NCBI GenBank assembly: GCA_047608145.1
Contig: JASGDC010000015.1
Coordinates: 65,258 to 129,257, forward strand
DNA: 64,000 nucleotides
Source: JASGDC01 sp047608145
GTDB taxonomy: Bacteria > Actinomycetota > Actinomycetes > Actinomycetales > Micrococcaceae
Reading direction: 5' to 3'
Made by a program: the position numbers and the translations under genes. Position 1 is the first letter of the stretch, and each line of letters starts with the position of its first letter. The notes under the pieces were generated by a model, which saw only the letters and a program-made list of their open reading frames with translations, had not been told where the DNA came from and searched no databases. Positions 53,152-62,437 of the stretch are shown in pieces.

Positions 53152-55191
53152 CTATAGTTCATAACTAGCATCAACTTTTACAATTACTTTTGGCTTTTTG
53201 TTGATAGCTGCAATAGTACGCAGACTCCGTAATTTTTTGGTAACCTCTAGACCTTTTGCATAAGAAAATTTTAATACAGCTCGGTAATCTCCAGTATCAA
53301 CCAAAGCTTCAGGACTATCAAATTTCTTAATTGGGTATGGACCGATTACTTCAAGAAGTTCATCATCAAAAGCTTCTAGATAAATCTTTACTTCTTGTAG
53401 TGTCCCCTCTAAAATTGCTACCCGTACTGCTGGAGGTAATGATAATTGATAGCGATCTAACAGCACTCGGTGTGCGAATTTATATGGTGCCCACTCAATT
53501 AACTCTTTAGAAACTTGTTCATCTTGGCTTACCAGCAGCACCCTTCCGGTATCTCCTGCTGGCTTAACTAATGAAGCTACGCGTAACCACTGTGCAAAAG
53601 CTTTTTCCTCAGCTTTCATAAAAGGTCTATACAGCTGCGCATCTGCATCTAATAACACTGCAGCTTGATATCCGAAAGCAACTTGTGGCTCAGATCCAGG
53701 GGTGGCCACCACCAATACAGGTTCATTTTCAATTTCGCGCACAATATGCTCTCTTGCCGAAGAGATAATCCGATATCCTGGGAAAGATTTCGCAAGCTCA
53801 TAAGCAGTACGCTCAGATCCAACAATCCTAGAACGTAACTGCATACTGCCACATTCGCTACATTTCCATGGATCTTGTACATGTAAACATAATCGACACA
53901 ATAAGGTATCTTGGGTAGCATAAATTGGCCCATGACATTGGGTGCACATCGCTTGGTAGCGACAATTTTGACAGCTTAAAGCAGGGAAAAATCCAGCATG
54001 TGGAACCTGAATTAATACTGGCCCTAATTCCAAACCTTGACGGAGAGTCCGAAAAGCCAAATCTGGTAAGCGTTTCATCGGAGCCTGTGGGTCGTATGCT
54101 AGTACACTATCATCAGCCATTGACCTAATCATTGGTGCTAGTGCTTGTAAATCTCGAGCTAGATAAGTAGTTGGCTGTAAGTAACTTAACTCTACTAACC
54201 GTTGCACTTCTGTACTAACGGCAAATCCAGCAAAAATTAATGAACATTTTTCTTGCTCTGCTCGCATTAGCGCAATATCTCGAGTGTGCTGGTATGGAGC
54301 TGAAATCTCTTGATGATTTTCATCACTGTCATCCCAAACCATGATTAACGACAAATCTTCTACTGGCGCAAATACTGCAGAGCGAGTACCAATTACTGTG
54401 CGAACTTTTCCAGTTGAAGTCAAAGCAAAGCCACGATAACGACTACTATTAGACTGGCTATGAGTCTGAGTTACGAATTGCTCCATACCAATTAACTCCG
54501 AAACTTCAGTAGCTAATAATTCCACATCAGTAAAATCAGGTAACACCACTATTACTCCGAGATTGGCGGCGTGAACCTTAGACACAATAAAAGCTAATGC
54601 TTTATACCAACTATGCGCGCCATAACTTTTAACTAGTTGTAATGAAAGTCTTTGCAGTTTTTGGCTAGTGATGTCATCTAACTTTTCTCGAAACTCATCA
54701 AGATAAGCCAAAGCTTCGCTCTGTTTATCAATACTTATCGATTCTGCCACCTGCTCAGGTGGTTTGGAGATCGCTAATACTTCTTTTTCCGCAGTAGCAT
54801 TTCGTGGTGGAATCATGTGTCTTAGCACTGCCCGACGAGTAGTAGCATAGCGAGTTGCTACAGCTTCACAAAGCTGCCAAGTGGTCTCATTAAATAATCT
54901 TAATGGTGAATAAACTTTTAACAATGACGATAGTTCAAATTCGCTAGTTTCGACACGTTCAACTATAAAAGCATCAATAGTACGGTTCTTAAACCTAACT
55001 TGAACTCGAACTCCCATTTGAGTTTGTTCATCATATTTCGCTGGGATTGCAAAGTCATAGAGTCGATCTAGATGGGTAGTGGTCACATCTAATAAAACTC
55101 GAGCAACAGGTAACTTTTCAGCAATTTCCACTTCAGCTGAACGCACTTTTTTCTTGGGTTCAGGTAGTGAAAATAGCTGGTTTTCTTCCAT
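53152..55191 (-). CDS. priA: Primosomal protein N' (actinobacterial PriA type)
   Basis: This 679-residue protein has the PriA N-terminal 3'BD domain (RVLLDVTTTHLDRLYDFAIP) and the Zn-binding Cys cluster around 400-445 (CQNCRYQAMCTQCHG, LCRLCLHVQ, CSECGSMQ). The helicase region lacks Walker A GKT and DEAH. That loss is typical of actinobacterial PriA and is one reason for assigning the window to that phylum. PriA restarts replication forks, but this form is probably not an active helicase. It starts 3 nt after metK ends, giving the conserved metK-priA pair. Confidence 0.92.
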   Translation of the reverse strand: MEENQLFSLPEPKKKVRSAEVEIAEKLPVARVLLDVTTTHLDRLYDFAIPAKYDEQTQMGVRVQVRFKNRTIDAFIVERVETSEFELSSLLKVYSPLRLFNETTWQLCEAVATRYATTRRAVLRHMIPPRNATAEKEVLAISKPPEQVAESISIDKQSEALAYLDEFREKLDDITSQKLQRLSLQLVKSYGAHSWYKALAFIVSKVHAANLGVIVVLPDFTDVELLATEVSELIGMEQFVTQTHSQSNSSRYRGFALTSTGKVRTVIGTRSAVFAPVEDLSLIMVWDDSDENHQEISAPYQHTRDIALMRAEQEKCSLIFAGFAVSTEVQRLVELSYLQPTTYLARDLQALAPMIRSMADDSVLAYDPQAPMKRLPDLAFRTLRQGLELGPVLIQVPHAGFFPALSCQNCRYQAMCTQCHGPIYATQDTLLCRLCLHVQDPWKCSECGSMQLRSRIVGSERTAYELAKSFPGYRIISSAREHIVREIENEPVLVVATPGSEPQVAFGYQAAVLLDADAQLYRPFMKAEEKAFAQWLRVASLVKPAGDTGRVLLVSQDEQVSKELIEWAPYKFAHRVLLDRYQLSLPPAVRVAILEGTLQEVKIYLEAFDDELLEVIGPYPIKKFDSPEALVDTGDYRAVLKFSYAKGLEVTKKLRSLRTIAAINKKPKVIVKVDASYEL

Positions 55192-55194
55192 GTT

Positions 55195-56397
55195 TTACCC
55201 TAAATAAGCTTTGAGTTCGTCAACTTTATTAGTTTCCTCCCAAGCAAAACCTTGGTATTCCCTACCGAAATGCCCATACGCTGCGGTCTTATAATATTGA
55301 GGCTTTTTCAAATCCAAAGCTTCAATTATTGCCTTGGGACGCAAGTCAAATACTTTTTCAATTGCCTCTTGAATCTTGGTACTTGGAACTTTACCTGTAT
55401 CAAAGGTATCAACATAAAGTCCCACTGGGCGGGCTTGCCCAATAGCATAGGCTATCTGCACTTCTACCTTGTCTGCAAATCCCGCAGCAACTACATTTTT
55501 TGCAACCCAACGCAGTGCATAAGCCGCAGACCTATCTACTTTTGAAGGGTCTTTACCGCTAAAAGCACCGCCACCATGGCGAGCCATGCCACCATAGGTA
55601 TCAACGATAATCTTACGTCCAGTTAATCCTGCATCACCTTGCGGCCCACCTAATACAAACTCACCACTTGGGTTTAAAATGTATTCGATGTTATCAGTGT
55701 CAATATCTTTAAATTCTTCTAAAGCTAATACTGGTGCAATAACGTGTTCATGCAAAGCATCTTCAAGTTGCTTTTTAGAAATATCCTCATCATGTTGTGT
55801 AGAAATTACGATAGTATCTACCGCAACTGGTTTGCCATCTTGATAAGCAATAGTTACTTGAGTTTTTCCATCTGGACGAAAGAAATCTACTTTTTTAGCT
55901 TTACGAACTTTACTTAATTGCTCTGCCAATCGATGTGCTGACCAAATCGGTAACGGCATTAAGGTGCGAGTTTCATTACTAGCATAACCAAACATAATAC
56001 CTTGGTCACCTGCGCCTTGCTCATCGTATTCATCTTCTACTTCACCATTACGAGCTTCGCTAGATTCAAATACCCCATCGGCAATTTCTGGAGACTGTGG
56101 GCCAATTGAAATTGAAACCCCACAGCTAGCGCTAGCAAAACCTAGCTTAGGTGAGTCATAACCAATTTCTTTAATAGTTTGACGTACTAAGCTTGGAATT
56201 TCTACATATCCTTTAGTATCCATCTCCCCAACAACATGAACCAATCCCTTAGTTACGACAGTTTCGACTGCAACACGAGATTCTGAGTCCTGCTCTAAAA
56301 CTGCATCCAAAATTGCATCTGAAATTTGATCGCAGATTTTATCTGGATGGCCTTCAGTTACTGATTCTGAGGTAAAAAGTTTAATTTCACTAGTCAT
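55195..56397 (-). CDS. metK: S-adenosylmethionine synthetase
   Basis: This 400-residue protein has the signature blocks LFTSESVTEGHPDKICDQISD (His16-type Mg/ATP site), GAGDQGIMFGYA (hexapeptide) and GGGAFSGKDPSKVDRSAAY. It makes SAM from ATP and methionine, the methyl donor also needed by HsdM, Mod and TlyA in this window. TACACT lies 7 nt before the ATG and no Shine-Dalgarno sequence is seen, so a leaderless start is probable. priA follows. Confidence 0.97.
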   Translation of the reverse strand: MTSEIKLFTSESVTEGHPDKICDQISDAILDAVLEQDSESRVAVETVVTKGLVHVVGEMDTKGYVEIPSLVRQTIKEIGYDSPKLGFASASCGVSISIGPQSPEIADGVFESSEARNGEVEDEYDEQGAGDQGIMFGYASNETRTLMPLPIWSAHRLAEQLSKVRKAKKVDFFRPDGKTQVTIAYQDGKPVAVDTIVISTQHDEDISKKQLEDALHEHVIAPVLALEEFKDIDTDNIEYILNPSGEFVLGGPQGDAGLTGRKIIVDTYGGMARHGGGAFSGKDPSKVDRSAAYALRWVAKNVVAAGFADKVEVQIAYAIGQARPVGLYVDTFDTGKVPSTKIQEAIEKVFDLRPKAIIEALDLKKPQYYKTAAYGHFGREYQGFAWEETNKVDELKAYLG

Positions 56398-56462
56398 GTA
56401 TTTAAGTGTATAGCTTACCTAAGACAAAATAAAAGTTAAAAACTTTAACTTATGCTAGCACC

Positions 56463-56520
56463 ACATATATTTTTTCCAATTGTTCAAGAAATTTCGCATG
56501 TAATTGGGAAAAATGTATGC
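56463..56520. repeat. Palindromic intergenic repeat, family 1, copy C (degenerate)
   Basis: It has the same 58-bp length as copies A and B, GAAATTTC at the same offset (56488-56495), and ends AAAAATGTATG. The left arm has drifted (ACATATATTTTTT). It lies 66 nt upstream of the metK start. Confidence 0.65.
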
Positions 56521-56572
56521 TTTGCTGTTTGACTTCTAACAAAACATTACCCTGCTACTTAATAATTATTCG

Positions 56573-56801
56573 ATGCACTATGGCGAAGATATAGTTGCAG
56601 TACTAGTGTTTATCTTTAGGCTTCCAGTAATTAAGCTATTCACTATTGATCCCGGTAGTTATTATCATGCACTATTTATTTGGTCTTACGGGACTGATTT
56701 GGTCACTAACCATAACTGAAGATGCCACTATGTTAGTTGGATTAGTATTGCTAGTCCCATATCTAGCGAAAATCAATAAAAAAGAATTAGTTTTCGCATA
56801 A
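56573..56801 (+). pseudogene. Decayed small membrane-protein gene
   Basis: Two overlapping frames encode hydrophobic sequence: MHYGEDIVAVLVFIFRLPV to 56719, and from 56667 MHYLFGLTGLIWSLTI with MLVGLVLLVPYLAKINKK to 56801. They look like parts of one membrane protein broken by a frameshift. No family is recognised. The remaining parts of the 495-bp gap 56398-56892 hold repeat C and a hairpin. Confidence 0.35.
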
Positions 56802-56817
56802 TCTCTAGATATAAGTT

Positions 56818-56877
56818 CACCCCGATAGGCTAAGTTACCTAAAACTTAAGGTAAAGTCGCCTATCGGGGTGTTTTTC
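56818..56877 (+). terminator. Large hairpin followed by T-run
   Basis: CACCCCGATAGGC (56818-56830) pairs exactly with 56859-56871, followed by TTTTT on the + strand. It also ends 22 nt beyond the aminotransferase stop on the other strand, so it may serve both. Confidence 0.75.
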
Positions 56878-56892
56878 TAAGGGAAGGGAAAA

Positions 56893-58209
56893 CTACTTTG
56901 TTGAGTTATTATACTTTTCAGCAGCGTCGGCCAACAGCTTCAAAATCTTTTCAAACTTTGCTGAATCATCTTCTAGAAGAGTCATACGCAGACCAGAAAC
57001 ATGGCTATTGAAACCAGAAAGCATTGGCACTGTACAAACACCAGTGTGTGCTAACAGCTGGTAACAAAACTGCTTATCTGGAGCCTGGTTTTCTGGATCA
57101 GCTAACGCCTCATCAAGTAACTTCTGTGCTTCTTCATTTGCAGCCGGCAAACTCTTATTCGCGTCAAGGAAACCATCTTCGAAAGTAACACATAGGTAGA
57201 ATGCACCTTGTGGTTCCACCACATTGAATCCACCAACTTTATTTAAAAATTCTGCAGCTTTTTTACCACGTTCTTGGTACATCTTTGAACGCTTACGCAA
57301 ATATGATTCATAACGGTCATCACTAAGAATTGTCGGCAATACCATCTGTGGCAAAGTAGTAGAACATACCTCAACCATTTTTGCTTCTTCAATTGAATGA
57401 ATATACTCAGCAAAGTTAGGATCTTTTTCTACGTTATAGAATTCTAACCAACCACAACGGCTTCCAGGCCAAGGAACTTCTTTACTCAAACCACGCATAA
57501 TAATTGTCGGCACATCATCTGCAAGAGCTGCCAATGAAGTGAAATCTTTAGGCTCAAAAGCCAGGTTTGCATAAATCTCATCAGCGATTAAGAATAAATC
57601 ATACTCTTTAGCAATATCGACGAACTCTTGTAATACTTCTTTCGGGTATACCGTACCAGTTGGGTTGTCTGGGTTAATTAGCAAAAGTCCAGCAATATTT
57701 GGATTGTACTTTACCTTGTTACGGATATCTTCCATATCAGGCAACCAACCCTTTTCAGGGTCAAGGTTATAAGTTAGATGCTCTGACCTACCACTCGCCC
57801 CTTCAACAGAACTGTGTGTAGGGTATGCTGGGCTTGGCCCTAGCACACGTGCCACAGGGTTTAACCAAGTATAGGTCTTAGTAATTGCATCACCAAGACC
57901 GTTAAAGAATGAAATATTGTTTGGTGAAAGCTCTGCACCATTTTCTTTGCTACGAGTCTTCGCTAAGTAATCACGAGCATCGTCTAAACCTTTAGTCGGA
58001 GAGTATGCATAACTCATTGATTCGCCGGCTGCTTTAGAAACGATATCGCGAATCCACTCAGGAACTTCTTCGCCTTTGGCCACTGGGTCACCAATATTTT
58101 CCCAATGCATTTCAAGACCAGTATCACGAATATTGTGGGCGAACTCAATAACTGCACGAATCTCGTATTTCAACTCACCAGCGCCTGGATGAACAATATT
58201 TACTCTCAT
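56893..58209 (-). CDS. PLP-dependent class I/II aminotransferase
   Basis: This 438-residue fold-type I aminotransferase has the cofactor-site blocks GLGDAITKTYTWLNP, LLLINPDNPTGTVYP, LIADEIYANLAF (Asp-x-x-Tyr) and the Schiff-base lysine in MRGLSKEVPWPGSRCGW (S-K-x5-P-G-x-R). C-terminal SGLRMTLL holds the carboxylate-binding Arg. It is close to alanine/aspartate-type transaminases, but the substrate is not clear from sequence. It is preceded by repeat family 2, copy 1. Confidence 0.9.
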   Translation of the reverse strand: MRVNIVHPGAGELKYEIRAVIEFAHNIRDTGLEMHWENIGDPVAKGEEVPEWIRDIVSKAAGESMSYAYSPTKGLDDARDYLAKTRSKENGAELSPNNISFFNGLGDAITKTYTWLNPVARVLGPSPAYPTHSSVEGASGRSEHLTYNLDPEKGWLPDMEDIRNKVKYNPNIAGLLLINPDNPTGTVYPKEVLQEFVDIAKEYDLFLIADEIYANLAFEPKDFTSLAALADDVPTIIMRGLSKEVPWPGSRCGWLEFYNVEKDPNFAEYIHSIEEAKMVEVCSTTLPQMVLPTILSDDRYESYLRKRSKMYQERGKKAAEFLNKVGGFNVVEPQGAFYLCVTFEDGFLDANKSLPAANEEAQKLLDEALADPENQAPDKQFCYQLLAHTGVCTVPMLSGFNSHVSGLRMTLLEDDSAKFEKILKLLADAAEKYNNSTK

Positions 58210-58332
58210 ATTTGACCACCATGTCTATTCATAACTTAACTTATAAAAGCCTACAAAAATCAGTCTACCAGTTATCGCCCATTTGTTTTGGATTATGGCT
58301 TAACAATCTACTCAGACAAGTGATGTCATCTT

Positions 58333-58392
58333 GCCGTGCGTTTGTGCAAATTCAGTATATTTAAACACACGTTATCTGCCGAAACGCACGGC
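58333..58392. repeat. 60-bp palindromic repeat, family 2, copy 1
   Basis: It begins GCCGTGCGTTTGTGCA and ends ACGCACGGC. By my count it matches 62438-62497 at 54 of 60 positions in the same orientation. It touches the stop codon of the ABC permease. Confidence 0.85.
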
Positions 58393-59708
58393 TAAATTTC
58401 TGCTAACAAAACTGGATAAGAAACTGTTACTGCCAACCAAACCAATGCAATACCGCTTAACAATGTTACGAACATCAGAACTACAAATATTGGTGAAATT
58501 AATAAAGTAGTGACAAAGGCCGGTAATATAAGAAAACCTGCCACTATGCTGCCGCCAAACACTGCAAGTAATAACGGCATAGTTAATGCCCTTTGTCGTA
58601 TCTTTTGAATTTGCATTGCTGGAGTTCCTATCAGGCTAAGGTTATGGTAGAGATCTTTCCGATCGACGATATCAATTAGCTGTGAAATAATTACTGAGCT
58701 TGCTAGCGATAAGAAGGTCATAAAAAGCAAAAATATTGCAACTGTCCTTATATCAGCAAAAAATTGAATTTGTGAGGTATTGATATTTGATCTACTATCT
58801 TTCCTGACTGCGCTTAAAAAGCCTAATGCAGAACCAATAATTACCGTAGTAAAACTCATTAAAGCTACTATGCTAACCTGACGCCAGGCACTTTGTGGAG
58901 ACTCTAAAATACGTCGTTTGGCGACTATTTTAGTTATATCTTGTTCTTTTTTAACAGTTAGTCTTGTTAATAATGAAAGAATATATGGACCTATTATTCC
59001 CATAAGTCCATGCAGGGCTAACAGCGCTGAAATAAGTACAACTGTAATTCCAAATGCGCCCCAGCTAAGTGACATAAAATGAAATATTAATAAACAGGAA
59101 ATCACTATTACTGCGCCAAAAACTAACCTTATAATCCGCGCATTTTGATTAACTATCGATAATCTAACTTCTAAAGGTCTTTTAATGACAGGCATTGCCT
59201 CCATAAAAGCATTTATCAACGCAATGATTAATATTGTGATACATAACAGTATTGATAACCATATTGGCATATTATAAATACCTTTAAGTCGCTTATCACT
59301 TATACTTAATAGGGTCAAAATAGGTGAAATACCTATTGCTAAAGCTGTCCCAATAATCAAGCCACTAAGAGCCGTTTTTAAAGTTTGATAGCTGACTATT
59401 ATAAGTAACTTATTTCTAGTAGCACCAATAATTCCAAGGCTAGCTAACAACACTTGTTGTTGCTTTCTATTGAACTTTGCCGTTGCTGATGTTAATGAAA
59501 ATACTGGTACTAGCATAAAAGCAGCTAACACTATAGCCAATACTTGATAGTCAGCTCTTCCATTTGCTGCATTCCAAATATTGTATGAAAACACTGTAGT
59601 AAAGACTGTGATAAATGTAGTTATGGCAAAAGCTATTACTGGTAATAGACTTGCAAGTCTCTTTTTATTACTACCTCTAGTTAATAATTTGATAGTTTGA
59701 AATCTCAT
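58392..59708 (-). CDS. ABC transporter permease (FtsX/MacB-like)
   Basis: This 438-residue membrane protein has about ten helices. The pattern of a first helix (LLPVIAFAITTFITVFTTVF), a soluble stretch and triplets of helices in each half, with FVTTLLISPIFVVLMF near the end, fits FtsX-like permeases. It partners the ATPase encoded immediately upstream (4-nt overlap). Such systems export peptides or resist membrane-active antibiotics. The adjacent two-component system suggests the latter. Confidence 0.8.
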   Translation of the reverse strand: MRFQTIKLLTRGSNKKRLASLLPVIAFAITTFITVFTTVFSYNIWNAANGRADYQVLAIVLAAFMLVPVFSLTSATAKFNRKQQQVLLASLGIIGATRNKLLIIVSYQTLKTALSGLIIGTALAIGISPILTLLSISDKRLKGIYNMPIWLSILLCITILIIALINAFMEAMPVIKRPLEVRLSIVNQNARIIRLVFGAVIVISCLLIFHFMSLSWGAFGITVVLISALLALHGLMGIIGPYILSLLTRLTVKKEQDITKIVAKRRILESPQSAWRQVSIVALMSFTTVIIGSALGFLSAVRKDSRSNINTSQIQFFADIRTVAIFLLFMTFLSLASSVIISQLIDIVDRKDLYHNLSLIGTPAMQIQKIRQRALTMPLLLAVFGGSIVAGFLILPAFVTTLLISPIFVVLMFVTLLSGIALVWLAVTVSYPVLLAEI

Positions 59709-60400
59709 TGGATTCTCGATAACTCTGCAGAATCAGCAACTATTTTTCCATATTTTATCGTAATTAACCTATCGCATTGCTTTGCTACTTGCTCATTATG
59801 GGTAACCATAATGAGTGTTTTTCCATGTTTCTTAACGGTATCTAGTAGAATTTTTGTAACCTGCATCGCAGTTTTATTATCTAAAGAACCCGTAGGCTCA
59901 TCAGCAAATACTACACTAGGATCCGTAATCAAGGCGCGAGCTATCGCTATTCTTTGCCCTTGCCCACCTGATAATTGACCGATTTTCTTATCTTTAGTTT
60001 TAAGCATGTCCAATTCACTAAGAATATTGGTTGCTTTTGTTTCAGCTTCAGCTCGTTCCGCTCCATTTAATAGTAGTGGCATTATGACATTTTCTAGCGC
60101 AGTCAACTCTGGTAGTAATAGTCCTTGTTGAAACACAAAACCAAATTCTTGTGAACGCAATTTAGCTCTTTTTGAACTACTTAATTCCATTATATTTATG
60201 AGTCCATGCTTTGACTTATAAATAACTGTGCCAGTATCACTTTCTAACACACCAGCCATAATATGAAGTAATGTAGATTTTCCAGAACCTGAGATACCCA
60301 TGATTGCAACTGATTGATTTTCTTGGAAAGTTAAACTGGTTTCTGTCAATGCAGTTAAATCTTTATATGTTTTACTAATCGCCGTTACTTCAATAAGCAT
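59705..60400 (-). CDS. ABC transporter ATP-binding protein (LolD/MacB-like)
   Basis: This 231-residue ATPase has Walker A GISGSGKST at 35-43, Q-loop FVFQQGLLLPELT, signature LSGGQ at 143-147, Walker B VVFADEPT at 163-170 and the H-loop MVTHNEQVA. The type is that of FtsE/LolD/BceA exporters. It overlaps the permease gene by 4 nt. A 35-residue peptide gene lies 13 nt upstream in the same operon. Confidence 0.93.
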   Translation of the reverse strand: MLIEVTAISKTYKDLTALTETSLTFQENQSVAIMGISGSGKSTLLHIMAGVLESDTGTVIYKSKHGLINIMELSSSKRAKLRSQEFGFVFQQGLLLPELTALENVIMPLLLNGAERAEAETKATNILSELDMLKTKDKKIGQLSGGQGQRIAIARALITDPSVVFADEPTGSLDNKTAMQVTKILLDTVKKHGKTLIMVTHNEQVAKQCDRLITIKYGKIVADSAELSRIQ

Positions 60401-60413
60401 GTTATTCTCGCTA

Positions 60414-60521
60414 TTAATCTTTCTTGCCGATTGTTAAAGTAGCTAGCAGAATAAAACCCAAAATAAATACTGTTATTTTCGCTGAGTTATTAGTGCTTTC
60501 ATAAGATTGATAATTTTCCAT
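60414..60521 (-). CDS. 35-residue single-pass membrane peptide of the ABC operon
   Basis: The ATG at 60521 follows AAGGAAA. The peptide begins MENYQSYESTNNSAK, continues with one hydrophobic helix ITVFILGFILLATLTIG and ends KKD. It is the first gene of the ABC exporter operon, 13 nt before the ATPase gene. It could be a regulatory subunit, a stress-peptide, or the exported product itself; no leader-peptide cleavage motif is visible. Confidence 0.55.
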   Translation of the reverse strand: MENYQSYESTNNSAKITVFILGFILLATLTIGKKD

Positions 60522-60600
60522 AGCTTTTTCCTTTCTCTTAATTCCAAGTTTGCGATTCATTAACATTCGTTCTAAGGATATAACCGCTAGTTGCCCAAAA

Positions 60601-60618
60601 ATACATCTAAAGATGTAT
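60601..60618. promoter_or_regulatory. Palindrome between ABC operon and kinase gene
   Basis: ATACATCT-AA-AGATGTAT is an exact 8-bp inverted repeat, 80 nt upstream of the peptide gene and 63 nt before the kinase ATG. It is a candidate site for the NarL-type regulator encoded next door. Confidence 0.5.
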
Positions 60619-60680
60619 CTATCCAAAATTCAGTAAAATTCAGCTTTTATTAAAGAAATGATTAGGTACGATAAAGACAA

Positions 60681-61706
60681 ATGGTAAAGAAGAAAATTAC
60701 AGATATATTAAGCAGTAAGTACTTTAAAGTACTATTTGTAATAGCTTTTGCGCTATTAGCTCTTTCAGTAGTGCCAAATCCCACTATATTTAACCAGAAT
60801 ATCTACTACTTCATAGGCGGAATTGCTTTATATTTTGTCATTACTCACAATAGTTTAAAGTTTTCTGCATTCGCATACTTCTATATTGCAGTACTGCCCT
60901 ATACTACAGCTTTAGTAATCGGAGTTACTGGCGTACCAAGCGTTCCCAATAAAGTTAGTATAAATTTATTCCATATTTTCTTATTAATAGCACTAATCGC
61001 AGCTATCGCCTCGCTCTACCAAAAACAGAAAAGAGAATTAACCGCAGTAAAACAACAACAAGCTGTGCAAGATGCCATTTATGATGAACGCCAACGCATT
61101 GCACGAGAATTGCACGATGTCATCGCTCACTCATTAACTGTAATAGTCACACTTACCAATGGTATGAGCAAAACCTGGGATACAAAACCAGAAACGGCTA
61201 AAAACCTTACTAACGAAATAGCAGATGTCAGCCGCAGTGCGCTTGAAGATATCCGCATGGTAATTGGTGCTTTGAGGGCCGAAGATGACAAGGCTAATGC
61301 ACAACTACAAGAGCTATATTGGGAAAATACTAGTATCGATGAACTATTAGCCACTTTTACTAAAGCTGGTTTACAAATTGATAAAGAGCTTACTTATGAA
61401 GTTACCCATCCAACTCTCAAGATTACAATTTATCGGATAATTCAAGAAGCCCTTACCAATGCCATACGCTATGCAAATACTGAAAAACCAATAACTGTGT
61501 CACTGACTCAAGATGATGAGCAGTTAAAAGTTGAAATTAGTTCTTATCTAGATGAGTCGACTACTACTGAAAGTCTTGGTGCAAAAACTGGTCTAACTAG
61601 CCTGAAAGAGCGCGTTGAACTATTCAATGGAACTTTCAAAGCTGGCAAAGAGCAGGAACTTTGGAGCGTAATTGGGCTATTCCCTAGAGAAAGCCTGACA
61701 AATTAA
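60681..61706 (+). CDS. Two-component sensor histidine kinase (HisKA_3)
   Basis: This 341-residue kinase has four to five N-terminal helices (residues 15-115), a short coiled coil, the HisKA_3 phospho-acceptor His145 in ERQRIARELHDVIAHSL, and an HATPase_c N-box EALTNAIRYA. The G-box is reduced (TGLTSLKERV present). The small extracellular part implies sensing within or at the membrane, as in LiaS/DesK-like kinases. TACGAT 8 nt before the ATG and no Shine-Dalgarno sequence point to a leaderless start. It overlaps the regulator gene by one base. Confidence 0.92.
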   Translation: MVKKKITDILSSKYFKVLFVIAFALLALSVVPNPTIFNQNIYYFIGGIALYFVITHNSLKFSAFAYFYIAVLPYTTALVIGVTGVPSVPNKVSINLFHIFLLIALIAAIASLYQKQKRELTAVKQQQAVQDAIYDERQRIARELHDVIAHSLTVIVTLTNGMSKTWDTKPETAKNLTNEIADVSRSALEDIRMVIGALRAEDDKANAQLQELYWENTSIDELLATFTKAGLQIDKELTYEVTHPTLKITIYRIIQEALTNAIRYANTEKPITVSLTQDDEQLKVEISSYLDESTTTESLGAKTGLTSLKERVELFNGTFKAGKEQELWSVIGLFPRESLTN

Positions 61707-62377
61707 TGGAACCCATAAAAGTTTTAATTGTCGATGATCAAGATTTGATACGCAAAGGTAACAAACTAGTTCTTGAAAGTGAAGCTGCTATAAAAGTAGT
61801 CGGTGAAGCCTCAAATGGCCTACAAGCCATCTCCCAATGTGAGCTTGAACTACCTGATGTTGTCTTGATGGATGTTCGCATGCCGGTGATGGATGGCATT
61901 ACTGCTACTGAAATTCTTACTGAAAAATATCCAAAACTAAAGATTATCATTTTAACCACTTATGACACTGATGAATATGCTTTTCGTGGGTTACAAGCTG
62001 GCGCTCACGCTTTTATCCTGAAAGACACCACGCCAGACTATCTGCTTAACGCAATCCATATAGTTCATAAAGGTGACGGGATCTTAGCACCAAGAGTCAC
62101 AAAACAATTGATTAATTTGTTTGTCGATAAAACAGACAAACTCGAAAGCAAAACTCCATATTATGATGAAAGACCTGAACGATTAACTGAACTTTCGGAA
62201 CGTGAATACAGTATCTTCATTGATATAGCTAGCGGACTTAATAACAAAGAGGTTGCAGAAAAAGACTTCGTCTCACCGCTAACTGTTAAGACTCAAGTTT
62301 CAAAGATTTTGGCAAAACTTAACTTAAAGAACCGAGTGCATCTAGTTATCTTGGCGTACGAGCTTGGTGTCGTTTAA
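61706..62377 (+). CDS. Response regulator, NarL/LuxR family
   Basis: This 223-residue regulator has a receiver domain with acidic pocket Asp10/Asp11, phospho-acceptor Asp56 (VVLMDVRMP), Thr in IILTTYDT and Lys in ILKDTTP. The C-terminal LuxR helix-turn-helix (LTELSEREYSIFIDIASGLNNKEV as two pieces; SPLTVKTQVSKILAKL recognition helix) binds DNA. It is expressed with the kinase and probably controls the divergent ABC exporter operon. Confidence 0.94.
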   Translation: MEPIKVLIVDDQDLIRKGNKLVLESEAAIKVVGEASNGLQAISQCELELPDVVLMDVRMPVMDGITATEILTEKYPKLKIIILTTYDTDEYAFRGLQAGAHAFILKDTTPDYLLNAIHIVHKGDGILAPRVTKQLINLFVDKTDKLESKTPYYDERPERLTELSEREYSIFIDIASGLNNKEVAEKDFVSPLTVKTQVSKILAKLNLKNRVHLVILAYELGVV

Positions 62378-62437
62378 TAAGTACTACTTATGACCTGTAA
62401 GTCTTAAAACTGTAAATAACATAAGCATAATTTATTT

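Noticed and set aside
53149..53154. Zero-gap convergent stops of the hydrolase and priA genes
   Set aside because: Unusual but easily explained by compact gene packing; there is no sign of a special element.
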